A stretch of DNA of 64,000 bases from Tilletiopsis washingtonensis (lineage: Eukaryota; Basidiomycota; Exobasidiomycetes; Entylomatales). The position numbers were made by a program, and so were the translations under genes. The notes under the pieces are model-generated. The model saw only the letters and a program-made list of their open reading frames with translations. It was not told the DNA's origin and made no database searches. Below are positions 9,613 to 19,344 of this stretch, in pieces (the first letter of the stretch is position 1; every line of letters starts with the position of its first letter). The stretch lies in NCBI RefSeq assembly GCF_003144115.1, contig NW_020312020.1, positions 221,935 through 285,934 of the forward strand, given 5' to 3'.

Positions 9613-11655
9613 ATGTCGATCCGCAAGGGCAGCATCTCGGCGCCCAGCTCGCCCAAGCAGCTCACCTCTGCCAGCTCGATGCCCGAACTGTCATTCGCAG
9701 GGCTCGCCCCTCTCCCTCCTCCCTCTGCTGCCGGGCGCTTCGGCCAGCGTAATGCTGCCTCGCTGAGCGGCCATGGAGCATTCTCACCACACCACGACCC
9801 GCATCCACAGCAGCAGCACCAAGCGACGTTCGCCAAGCCCGCTCTCGCTGCTCTGCGCATACCTCGGCGCTCAAGGCTCTCCGAGTCTGCGCTGCCCACG
9901 CTGCACGAGCCCGGCGCACTCTCCGCGCTGCACATGCCCACGGGCGTTGGCGCAGCGCCAGCAACGCCAAGCAAGTCGCCTCGCTTTCGCTTCTCGCTCC
10001 GTACACTCTCGCAGCGCGTCGCACGCCGGCAGAGCGGGCTACCGCAGCTTGACATGCTCAACGCTGCGCAGAACGGCAGCAGCATGCCTAGCTCGCCACT
10101 CTTCAGCCCGCCAGTCTCGCCCTCGCCTCGGCGTGCCACGTTCCGCAAGGGCACGCTTCGCATCTCGCGCGAACAGCAGCGCAGCAGCACGGCGCCTCTT
10201 GCGCTGCCGCTCTCGGAGCGTTCCTCGAGCGATGTCTTCTCGCAGAGCAACTGCTCTACGCCTCGCGTCTCGGAAGCGACGCACGCCACGCACGCCTCTT
10301 CCTTCCTCGACATGGGCGTCGGCAAGGGCGAGCTTTTGTGGGCGGAAGAGAACGCAGAAGCGCAGTACTGTCGCAGTGCGTACGGCGCTTCGAGCTCCAG
10401 ACCGTCGACTGCCTCTTCGACTTCACGCACCAAGCGTCTGCTCAACAAGTGGCTGCCACGCACGAGCTCTGATCGCTCTGCAGAGGACTTTGCCGCGCAG
10501 ACGCTCCCTGCGCTGCCGGGCAGCTCGAGGCCGAGTCTGCCATGGACTGCGCAGACGGCACAGCAGATGAGTAGCCTCTTCGGCGGCAGCGGTGGTAAGG
10601 CACGCTCGGCGTCGGTGGAGCGTAGCACGCAAGAGCATGCTTCGCCGATTCCTCGCGGAAGGACCGTCGATTCGCAGGACGTCTTCTGGCGCACCGGCCC
10701 ACGGCAGTCGAGCGGCTCTCGCGGCCGAGCATCAGCCTCGCAGCTCCTGACGGACGCTGCTGCTCTGGAGAGTCGCACCGCCTCCTCATCGCCAACGCAG
10801 CCACGCATCTCCCTCTCGATCTCGCGCTCGCTCCGCCGCCGCAAGCCCAAGCGCATGCCTAGTTCCGAGAGCTCCTCGGAGTCTTCCTCGTCCCGCGCTT
10901 TCGGCAACGTGGTCCGCCGTTCGCCCTTCGAGCTGCGCATGCCATTGCCTCGAACACCAGCTGCTTCACTACCGCCGCTGCCGTCGCTGCCCACCAGTCC
11001 GTCTGCGTCTGCAGTTCCTTCGCCCGCGAGACCTGTTGCGCCATTCATCGAGACGACACGTCCCGCGATCCATCCTTGGTCCACAGCCAGCCGCACGTCG
11101 TGCGCGAGTCCAGCGCAGACAAGCACGAGCATCTCGATGCTCAGCTGCGCGCCATCCTCGTCCAGCTCAGTCGACAGCGACAGCATTGACGCCGTGCCTC
11201 TGCGCATGCTCAGTCCAACGCCGGACTTCTCAGCCGGTCAACCACTCCTCCTCTCGCCACTCTCGCTTTCTGCCTCGCGCGTCTCATTACTTCAGCCGCG
11301 ACGTTCAGGCGAGTACGACTCGCCGCCTTCATCTCCGCGCGAGGCGACGTTACGAGCATCAAGCGAGCTACAACGCGCAGCCAGTGTCGGCACGTCATCC
11401 TTCGCCTCTGCTCCGTACGGCATCGACTGCGCCTCGACACGTTCTTCAGCTGCGCTAGATCCGTTCGCATACGCCACGTACGCCTCCAGCTGCGCCGCTG
11501 CAGACGGAGCTGTGGGAGAGCAGGAACGCAAGGAGATGTTGATGAGCACGCTGCCGGCGGCAGAGAGCTCGGATGAGGAGGAACTGGGATCGCTGGCGGA
11601 CTTCAGGACGCAGCACACGTGGCATAGCGCTAGAGAGGTACAGGGCTCGCGATGA
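9613..11655 (+). CDS. Ser/Pro-rich orphan protein, probably phosphoregulated
   Basis: A single exon of 681 codons (680 residues) dominated by Ser, Pro, Arg and Ala, with many SP and TP sites (for example APSSPKQ and SSPLFSPPVSPSPRR) and RRxS-type basophilic kinase sites. No globular domain, signal peptide or membrane segment is visible. A more ordered acidic and aliphatic end occurs at SSDEEELGSLADFRTQHTWH. The frame is open 96 codons further upstream, but that part reads like leader, so the Met of MSIRKGS was chosen. The opposite strand also has a long open frame, which I take as a shadow. It is likely a disordered regulatory or scaffold protein; function unknown. Confidence 0.65.
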   Translation: MSIRKGSISAPSSPKQLTSASSMPELSFAGLAPLPPPSAAGRFGQRNAASLSGHGAFSPHHDPHPQQQHQATFAKPALAALRIPRRSRLSESALPTLHEPGALSALHMPTGVGAAPATPSKSPRFRFSLRTLSQRVARRQSGLPQLDMLNAAQNGSSMPSSPLFSPPVSPSPRRATFRKGTLRISREQQRSSTAPLALPLSERSSSDVFSQSNCSTPRVSEATHATHASSFLDMGVGKGELLWAEENAEAQYCRSAYGASSSRPSTASSTSRTKRLLNKWLPRTSSDRSAEDFAAQTLPALPGSSRPSLPWTAQTAQQMSSLFGGSGGKARSASVERSTQEHASPIPRGRTVDSQDVFWRTGPRQSSGSRGRASASQLLTDAAALESRTASSSPTQPRISLSISRSLRRRKPKRMPSSESSSESSSSRAFGNVVRRSPFELRMPLPRTPAASLPPLPSLPTSPSASAVPSPARPVAPFIETTRPAIHPWSTASRTSCASPAQTSTSISMLSCAPSSSSSVDSDSIDAVPLRMLSPTPDFSAGQPLLLSPLSLSASRVSLLQPRRSGEYDSPPSSPREATLRASSELQRAASVGTSSFASAPYGIDCASTRSSAALDPFAYATYASSCAAADGAVGEQERKEMLMSTLPAAESSDEEELGSLADFRTQHTWHSAREVQGSR

Positions 11656-13110
11656 GCATGGCTTGCGGCTCGAAAGAGCAAGGGAATGTAACGTGCTTTC
11701 GGCTGCTACTCCAGAGTGATGCAGTCTCTGCGATGAACAGAGGCAGGTAGGCGGCAGAGGAGAAGCAGCTGGGCCCTTCGGGGCTCACATGCATGGCGCG
11801 ACCGCGACGGGCGCGTTGCGAAGAGCAGATGAGCTGCTTTTGCGCCGGCAGCGAGAAGAATGAGCGGCCCCCGCAGATACTTGCTCAGCTTAAAAAGCTT
11901 CTCCGCAGGTCGGTTCAGATCAAGCCTTCGGATCAGATGGAGGCGCACGTCGGCGCCGGAGGTAACGGCCTGCCGTCCCCTCGCGAGCGGCGCGTCGGAG
12001 AGGGCGCACGGCCAAGTCGACGTCGGAGTCACAGCCGAGCTTGCCCCTTGTCATCCCTCTTGATCAGCGGGCATACGCTTTTCGGGCCTGTCGGAGCAAC
12101 GGCAGCCCCTGCGGACCCGAGGAGGACGAGAAGTCCGAGATCCCCAGCGTGCCAAGAGCTGCACGCTGCACGTCGCTGCACGCTAGGCGCGCGGAGAGCG
12201 CGGGGAAGTCTGTGGATGCTGCCTGTGCGAGGGTGACGCGCCTCTCCTCCCTCTTGACGCTGACGGCGCAACGCGGCCAAGGGTGCTCGCTGTACCCTAC
12301 ACTTCAAGCCGCCGGCGCTGTCAGCGGCACAGGGCGCCCAGTCGGCGGCTCGCAAGCATCCGCAGGCCGGAGGCGGCTCGGAGATCTTGCTCCCGCCGGC
12401 GCATGCAAAGCTCGGGTACCGCCGCTGCCGCATGCCCCGCACTCGGCCGCACGCCCGCAAATAGCACCGCGACCGGGCCTCGCCGGCCCTCTCCAGCGTC
12501 GCAGCTGGCAGCACAGCAGCACACATAGCATGTTCAGGCTCGAGCTCGGTCACCTACGCAAGCAAAGTTCAGCGAGAAAAGGGCCGTGCCAAGTCTTTGC
12601 CGTGCAGGTGTGGGGTTGTCCGTCCTTCTGCTCTCTGGCTGCTCGTCCCTCCACCATGCTCGCAGTCTGCCTCGACAAGGCCGCCACTAGCCCGTAGCTC
12701 ACGTCAAGCACTGCGGCTAGCGCAAAGATCTCCGGCTCCCAGAGTATGCTTGACACGCTCTGCCATGGCCCTCGGCAGGCGCTACGGGCGGGTTCGAGGA
12801 ATTCTCATTGGTGCAAACGGCATCGCAAGCGGCTTGACGCAGGCACAAGGCTACTCGCATTGCCATTCGGCCATGTCTCCTCTCGTCTGGGATCTCCGTG
12901 TCATGCAGCCTCCGTCGGCTCGGACATGTCCAGGCCCGAGCATGTACCGCCGGGGAGAGGCCTCTCCAGGCGTCCGTCTCGGCGCAGCGCACTCCAGTCC
13001 GTCGTAATTGAGGCAGGTGCAGCCTCTCGCTCGCGCAACTATAAGAAGGCCCCCGCTCGAAATGCTCAGCGACTCATCATCATCACCCTCGCCTCCGCCT
13101 CCCTCTCGCA
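11656..13110. other. Gene-free interval upstream of the glycoside hydrolase
   Basis: 1.45 kb. Both strands have open frames of 130-220 codons without motifs, as expected in GC-rich DNA. The last 100 bp carry a TATA-like box and a CT-rich leader of the next gene. I see nothing else. Confidence 0.4.
13040..13045 (+). promoter_or_regulatory. TATA-like box of the secreted glycoside hydrolase gene
   Basis: The motif TATAAG lies 71 bp before the start codon in an otherwise GC-rich stretch and is followed by a CT-rich leader. TATA boxes are uncommon in this window, which fits a regulated rather than housekeeping gene. Confidence 0.45.
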
Positions 13111-14710
13111 ATGGTCTTCAAAGCCGCCCTCACTCTCCTCTCGCTCGCCGCCTCGGCAACGCTCAGCAATGCCGTCAACTTTGGCGCCACCGGCTACGTC
13201 GATGTGGCCGTGTACGGCGGCACTCCCGACGGCAAGGCCGCTGGCATTCTGTATGGCGTGTAAGTCCTCGCACTCTCTGTGCTGCCAATCTGCGTCTCAC
13301 CATTCCACCTTGCCAGGCCGAACCAGGTCGCGTACGACCCCAACACCGCACCCTCGTTCCCTGATAGCCTGGCCACCGACGCCGGCATCACCTACGTGCG
13401 CACCGGCGGCGCGCAGACGCCCTACCCGGGGTGGGGCATGCAAGCGAACCGTGGCAACTACCAGGGCTACGAGAAGCGCTTCGCCAGCTCGCTCGAGAAC
13501 TACCGGTGAGCCGCCCTGCAGTATCTACACGGAGACGCTCGCTCATTCGCTTGTGTCTCAGCTCGGCGAGACGCTGGGGTGCTAAGGTCGTCCTGCTGCC
13601 GCACGACATCTGGGGCGGCGACGCCTACGCGGACCTGCAGAAGGGCGAGTGGCCCTGCGACAACGGCGACTGCTCCGAGTACGGCCGCTTCCTCGACCGT
13701 CTGATTGCCGACCTCAAGTCGAACAGCATGGTCGAGGGCCTGGCGATTGACATTTGGAACGAGCCTGGTGCGTAGGAACTGCCTCGCGCACGACGAAGCT
13801 GCGGCTCACCAGTCTGGTACCAGACGGATACGGCTTCTGGCCCCGCAGCCAGGACCAGTTCCACCAGATGTACAGCTTCTCCTTCAACAAGTTCCGCTCT
13901 GCCTTCCCGACGTCGAGCGGCGTGCTGCTGCAGGGTCCCGCGACCGAGCAGCCTCCGGGCGCCAACAACGGCTGGTGGCAGGCGCACGGCGCCTACCTGC
14001 AGAAGAACCCGTCGGTCATTCCCGACGTCTACTCCTACCACGCCCTCATCGGCCGCTACGCCGCCGACTGCGGCAACGACCCCGTGACGATGCAGCAGGA
14101 CTTCGACGCGCTGCGCGGCAAGTACGGCCTGCCGATCCGCCCGGTGCAGATCAACGAGTTTGCGTACAAGGACGAGCAGACGCCCGGGTACTACGCATGG
14201 TTCATTTCTCGTCTGGAGCGCGTGGGCGTGTCGGGTCTGCGTGCCAACTGGGGCTCGCGCGTGGGCCTGCACAACGACCTGGCGCGCCTGCTGCTGCCGT
14301 CGAGCGACGGCAAGAGCTGGAGCAAGCTGGGCGAGTGGCACGTGGCGCAGTACTACCGCAAGACGCAGACGGGCAAGATCACGCTCGCGGGCGCCGCGGG
14401 CAGCAAGTGCTTCGACCTCTACGTCACGCAGGACCGCTCCGCGGGCCGCGTCAACATCCTGGCCGGCGTGCGCGGACAGGAGGGCCCCTATCCCATCAAC
14501 GTCAAGAACGTGCGCAACATGCCGCAGTTTGCCAACCTCAACGCTCTCCGCGCCACGATCAAGGAGATTCCGTTCAACAACCTCGGCGCCGTGTCGGCGC
14601 CGACGATCCTGCAGAACGCCGCCTCGGTGCCCATCGACGGCAACGGCTGGGTCAACTTCAACCTCACGCTGAAGCTCGACTCGGCGTACACGATTGACCT
14701 CTTCGCCTGA
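13111..14710 (+). CDS. Secreted clan-A glycoside hydrolase (GH39-like)
   Basis: Four exons (13111-13259, 13317-13505, 13562-13767, 13824-14710) give 476 residues. The N-terminus MVFKAALTLLSLAASATLSNA is a signal peptide, probably cut near residue 21. A TIM-barrel hydrolase follows. DIWNEP places the likely acid/base glutamate at residue 180, and QINEFAY offers a candidate nucleophile at 293. The C-terminal third (from about residue 365) looks like a beta-sandwich, as in GH39-type xylosidases and related fungal enzymes. The family assignment is inferred from these motifs; GH5 or another clan-A family is possible. The enzyme should act outside the cell on plant or fungal wall glycans. A TATA-like box and short leader precede it. 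Confidence 0.8.
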
Positions 14711-15122
14711 GACACTGCTGCGCCGAGCTCACCTGTCCTGTGTTACCCACCCCTGCCCGCCGGCGTGCACTGATGCTGCGGCACGCCCTCGTCCCACTCT
14801 CTTTCGTCCGAATGACATCCTTGCACACTGTATGTTTCACTCTCTTGTGTGTCCAGTCGATTGTAAGCAGTGGAGTGGCGTGACGAGAAGGAGATGGTGG
14901 CAGGAAACATCGCTGTTCCTTCTGAGGCAGCCGTCTGCTTGGCCGCAGCGCACGGACTTTGTATGCGGTCCGACTCCCGCGGGGCTGATTTGTAATGCGC
15001 GCCGCGGCCGATTACAAATGACGTACCTCTGCAGCTCCACTTCTCGGCGCCTTCGCCTGCCCCGCTCATGTGGTCAGCTCCAGCTTCTGCACCACATCCT
15101 CTTCTCTTACCCATCACTCGCC
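14711..15122. other. Intergenic region, hydrolase to DOM34
   Basis: 412 bp between two plus-strand genes. The second half is CT-rich and is probably the DOM34 promoter and leader. Nothing else is seen. Confidence 0.4.
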
Positions 15123-16623
15123 ATGAAGATCGTCTCGCGCCATCTAGAGCGCGACGGCTCCGGCGTCGTGTCGCTGATCCCGGAGGAAGAGTGCGTCCAC
15201 TGCGCTGCGTCGGCACGTAGCCATGCCTCTGCGCAGTCCCGCTGACGCTGCTTCTCGCAGCGAGGACATGTACCACCTGCTCAACCTGCTCGAGCCAGGA
15301 GACCTCGTGCGCGCGCCAGCAGTGCGCCGTGTCGTCTCCGAGTCGAGCACCGGCTCGACGGACTCGAAGCGCGTGCGCCTCACGCTCACGCTGCGCGTCG
15401 AGAAGCTCGCCTTTGACGCCTCGGCCTCGTCGTCGGCGGCCATCGACCCCTCGGCGCCGCCATCGACGGCGCCGCAAGACACGAGCGCTGCGCTCGGCGG
15501 CTCGTCAGGGCAGGGTGCGACGCTGAGCATCTCGGGCCCCGTCGTCACCGAGAACCAACACGTGAAGCTCGGCGCCTTCCACACACTCGATGTGGAGTGC
15601 GGGCGGCAGATTGCCATCACGAAGGAGGCATGGGACAGTGTGCACTTGGAGAGACTGGGCGAAGCGGGGAATGCGGACAATCGGGCAGAGGTGGCGGCGA
15701 TTGTGCTCGGCGAAGGTGAGTCGTAGAAAGTGATGCGTGGCGGGGTGTGTGGTGCTTCTGCTCGGCGTGCGCATCTGTCGACGGGCTCGCGCTGTCAGCG
15801 AGCTGACGTCCTGATTCTCCCAGGCACGGCGGTGGTGTGCCTCTTGACCTCTGCAATGACGCTCGTGCGGCAGCGCATCGACGTCTCGCTGCCGCGCAAG
15901 CACAAGTCGCTCTCTGCCTCGACGCACGAGAAGCAGCTGGCCAAGTTCCACGCGCAAGTCTACAGCGCCGTGCTGAAGCTGCTGGCACTGCCGGCGCTGC
16001 GCATGATTATCCTTGCCTCTCCCGGCTTCACGAAGGATGCGGTGTACAACTACCTCTTCGAGGAGGCAACACGGCAAGGCGAGAAGCTGCTGATGGGCAA
16101 CGAAGTCAAGCGGCGCTTCCTCAAGGTGGCGTGCAACAGTCCGCACGTGCACTCGCTCATGGAGGTGCTGCGCAGTCCCGAGGTGCATGCGCAGCTGAAG
16201 GACACCAAGTTTGCGCGCGAGGGCCAGCTGCTCGACAAGTTTCAAAGGACGCTGGCGACAGACGAGCTGCGCGCCTGGTACGGCGAGGCACACGTGTTTC
16301 TGGCGGCGGCACGCGGCGCAATCGGCTCGCTGCTCATCTCCGATGGTCTCTTCCGCGCCGCCGACCCGGCACGGCGAAAGCGCTTTGTCAAGCTCGTCGA
16401 GGAGGTGCGGCAGGCGGGCGGCGAGGCAGCCATCTTCAGCGGCCTGCACGAGAGCGGCAAGACGCTCAATGGCCTCACGGGCATTGCTGCAATCCTGCGC
16501 TTCCCACTCGACGTCGAGGTGGCCGAAGAGGAGGAACGCCTCGAGCAGGAGCAGGAGAGGAAGAAGAAGGAGAACCAGCTGCTCGACGAGGGAGCACCGC
16601 TCGTGGCCAACCCGAACCGGTAG
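15123..16623 (+). CDS. DOM34: Dom34/Pelota ribosome-rescue factor
   Basis: Pelota binds the empty A site of stalled ribosomes with Hbs1 and triggers subunit splitting in no-go and nonstop decay. Exons 15123-15190, 15261-15715 and 15824-16623 give 440 residues. The start MKIVSRHLERDGSGVVSLIP is family-typical. It is followed by STGSTDSKRVRLTLTLRVE, SMEI-like text EKLAFDA, and central-domain sequence MTLVRQRIDVSLPRKHK. The C-terminal eL30-like domain includes LLISDGLFR and FSGLHESGKTLNGLTGIAAILRFP. Two features are unusual: a Ser/Ala/Pro insert of about 30 residues in the N domain (near 115-145) and a charged 30-residue tail after the usual end. They explain why it exceeds the usual 385 residues. 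Confidence 0.94.
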
Positions 16624-19344
16624 GCAGGCAGTGGCCCGGATACCCTGGAGGTACATGAGTGCGCTGCAGCATTGCAATGCCATCTCTGCCGCCTCTTGTC
16701 GATGGTATGCTAGCGAGCAGAAGCTTCAGAGCAATGCCGAGTCACTATGCATGAAGGGAGCGTCGAAAGGCTGACAGCGCCTCTGGGAGTCAGCCAATCC
16801 GGGCGTGCAGGTCCACGCTCTGACAAGTCGACGGGTCAGGACAGACTCTGTGCCTCAGGCCGGCCTCCAGCAATGGCGCTCGGACGCAGCGCTGCAGCTG
16901 GAAGGCATTCGGCAGGTCGCTCGTGGGGCCGCCCTTGCACGTGAGCCGACCCACTGCCCCGCCCCGGCTTGTGATTCTTGGGGTCGTCATCGGCCGTACC
17001 GCTTTCTCGGACGAGGCGGTTGCGGTCTCGTAAGATGACAGGCCCTGTATTCGCCGTCAACGTCCACCCGAGAAAGGGACTTGTGGGCGCGGTGAAACAC
17101 ATGCGATCCACTGTTCTGGCTTTGCGGCAGGGTCGGCGAGGAGCGGTGCAGGAGGGGGCCAAGCTGGGTGCAGTTTCTCCGTGGAGGCCGCTCGGCATGC
17201 AAAGTCCCGGACGTGGCGGCCGGTGCTCGGCACCGCCTGTTCCACACATTCCTAGGGAGACGTACCAAGAGTGCTTTGCTGGCAGGGTCGAACGGAGCGT
17301 GGATGCGACGGCATGAAGACAAGATGTTGGGCAGGGTGGTGCCAAGCGCGAACGGGACGAGCCGGGCGGCACGAGATGCCTCTCGCGCGCGCTCAACGCC
17401 CGGACAACGACGGCTGTGCATCCGTCCGTCTATCAAGAGGAGCGTTCTGCTGATGTCCTGCGCGAGCCAGCGCTGTGGACCGCACCTCGCGCTGGTCTTT
17501 CCTGCCCTGCGGCGGCCGCGGTGCAGGCGTGGCAGCACGTGCATGTGGCTGCGAGGCGAGAGTTGGACGTCGAATGCGCTGCCTCGAGGTCATGCAAACA
17601 TGACTGCATTAGCCTGCGTTCATCGGACTCAGGCCGAAGAGGTCTGTGAGGGTGAGGCGCCGGCGGCTGCGGCACACGCTGGCGCCAGCGGTCGAGGTGC
17701 AGCCGCAGCCGCGCGGCGGCGGCCACGCGCGAAATGCCCTTTGAGCGCTGCGCCTCCTCCGCGCCGGCCGCCGTCTCGCGGTGAAGAAGCGGACAAATGC
17801 ATGAGCGCGAGACGCTGGCACCTGGGCCGATGCGGACGCTCCGGCGGCGTGCATCGTAGGCTAGTGCGCGAGACGCAGTCCGAGGTCCGTCGGAGCGGGA
17901 CAGATCAACTGACCACGTGCGGCGGCGGCGAGAGGTGCGGCGGCGCCTCAGGGGGTGGTGCGTGTCTCAGCGAGGCGTCGTACCACTCCATCGCTCCCAA
18001 GCATCAAGCATCTCAAGACATCTCGATTTGCTCTCCTGCGTGTGTGAGCTCGAGGATGGAAGGCGCAAGGCTCAGGCACTGGCAATCAGCTTAGGCGGCC
18101 GCATCTTGCTGCCTCCATCGCGCTGGCGCGCTCTGGCGCGGGCTGGCAGGCACTCGCTGCCGCATTAGGTTTGTTTGTGCAGGCCGCTGGCACCAGCTGT
18201 GCACGCCGTTGACTGCGAGAGGAGCGTGCTGCGGCTGAGATGCGGTGCTGCGGCGCGGCCGTTGTGCTCAGGGCCGCCGGCGAGCCCGTCGGAGGCCGAC
18301 GACCGCTGGCGCGGCGAGCTGGTGCGGCGGCGTGGCGCGTGGCGCGAGGCAGCACAGCGGCCGTGCCGCGCTTTCTTCGCGCCGTGGGCACCCCCCGGCA
18401 CAGCAAGCAGCGCAGCGCCGCAGCGGCTCGCCTTGCCCGCCATACCATGCCACACCACAGTGACGCTCCCTGCCGCTCGCTCACGCCGCACACGGTCAAC
18501 ATCTAGCCAGCCGGCCGCCCGGCCACCAAGCACCCTGCGCCACTTGCGCACCTCGCCACCCGTCCGCCCGCAGCACGGCCTTGCGAGGGCCCGGCACTGC
18601 GGCGGCGCTCGTCGTCCAAGCGAGCGGGCCAAGCGAGCAATCATGCACCTGTGCCGCTCTCTCGCACCTCTCGGCGATCAGCGCTGGCCCGAGGCATCGA
18701 GACGAGGAGGCGCTCGGCGGCATCGGCACAGGCAGGCGGCACCCTGCGCTGGCGCCTTGGCGGAGTATCGTCCATGTTCGTAGACACCGCCCTCGTGGGT
18801 CCTGCCTGCCGCTCCTTGCCGTCCGTTGTTGCCGAGCGAGGCGCCCGTCGACCGCACGCCGGCAGTGTCCCACTCCTGGGCAACCCTTCAACGGCCTGAG
18901 CCTGCGTTTGCGCTCGTCTGCTGCCTTTGTGCCCGCTTCCTCAAAAGCGCCACGGCCTGTCCAGCCACCGAGCTGCGCGGCTCCTCCTCTCCTTCCTTCC
19001 ACCTCCGTCCCCCTCCCTTTCTCGGCCCCCTTCTCTTCTCTTTGCCGCGTTTTCTCGGGCTGGCTACCCCTAATACTCTCTTTTTACTCCGACGCGGCCC
19101 TCTACTCGTTTCGATAATTCTCGCACCTCTGGGCTCTGTGAGCCCCACCCATACGAGCCGGATCTCGTAGCGTGAGTGGGTGGACAGTGCAGGCGAAGTG
19201 CGGAGAGCGCAGAGCCGTGGCTGACCCCTCTGGCAGCCAACATTCCTTTCCTATCTCCTCGAGTTGATCTCGACGTCTCTCCGAGCCCCATTGGGCGCGC
19301 CTGCCCCTCCGGCACGGCGTCCCGATAGCTCGCCGAGGCGAGCG
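16624..19344. other. 2.7-kb gene-free GC-rich interval
   Basis: No open frame here shows a family motif, signal peptide or credible splice structure. Frames of 150-300 codons occur on both strands but are rich in Arg, Ala, Pro and Cys, as in random GC-rich sequence. A CT-rich stretch at about 18950-19130 is the likely promoter of the secreted gene downstream. Confidence 0.4.

Noticed and set aside
9093-11207. 704-codon open frame on the minus strand opposite the Ser-rich gene
   Set aside because: It is the reverse image of Ser/Ala/Pro codons (Arg/Glu/Cys-rich text) with no motif; the plus-strand reading has SP/TP sites and a credible start.
12785-12800. GGTTCGAGG string resembling a tRNA B box
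   Set aside because: It lacks the following TCC, and no A box or cloverleaf arms are found upstream.
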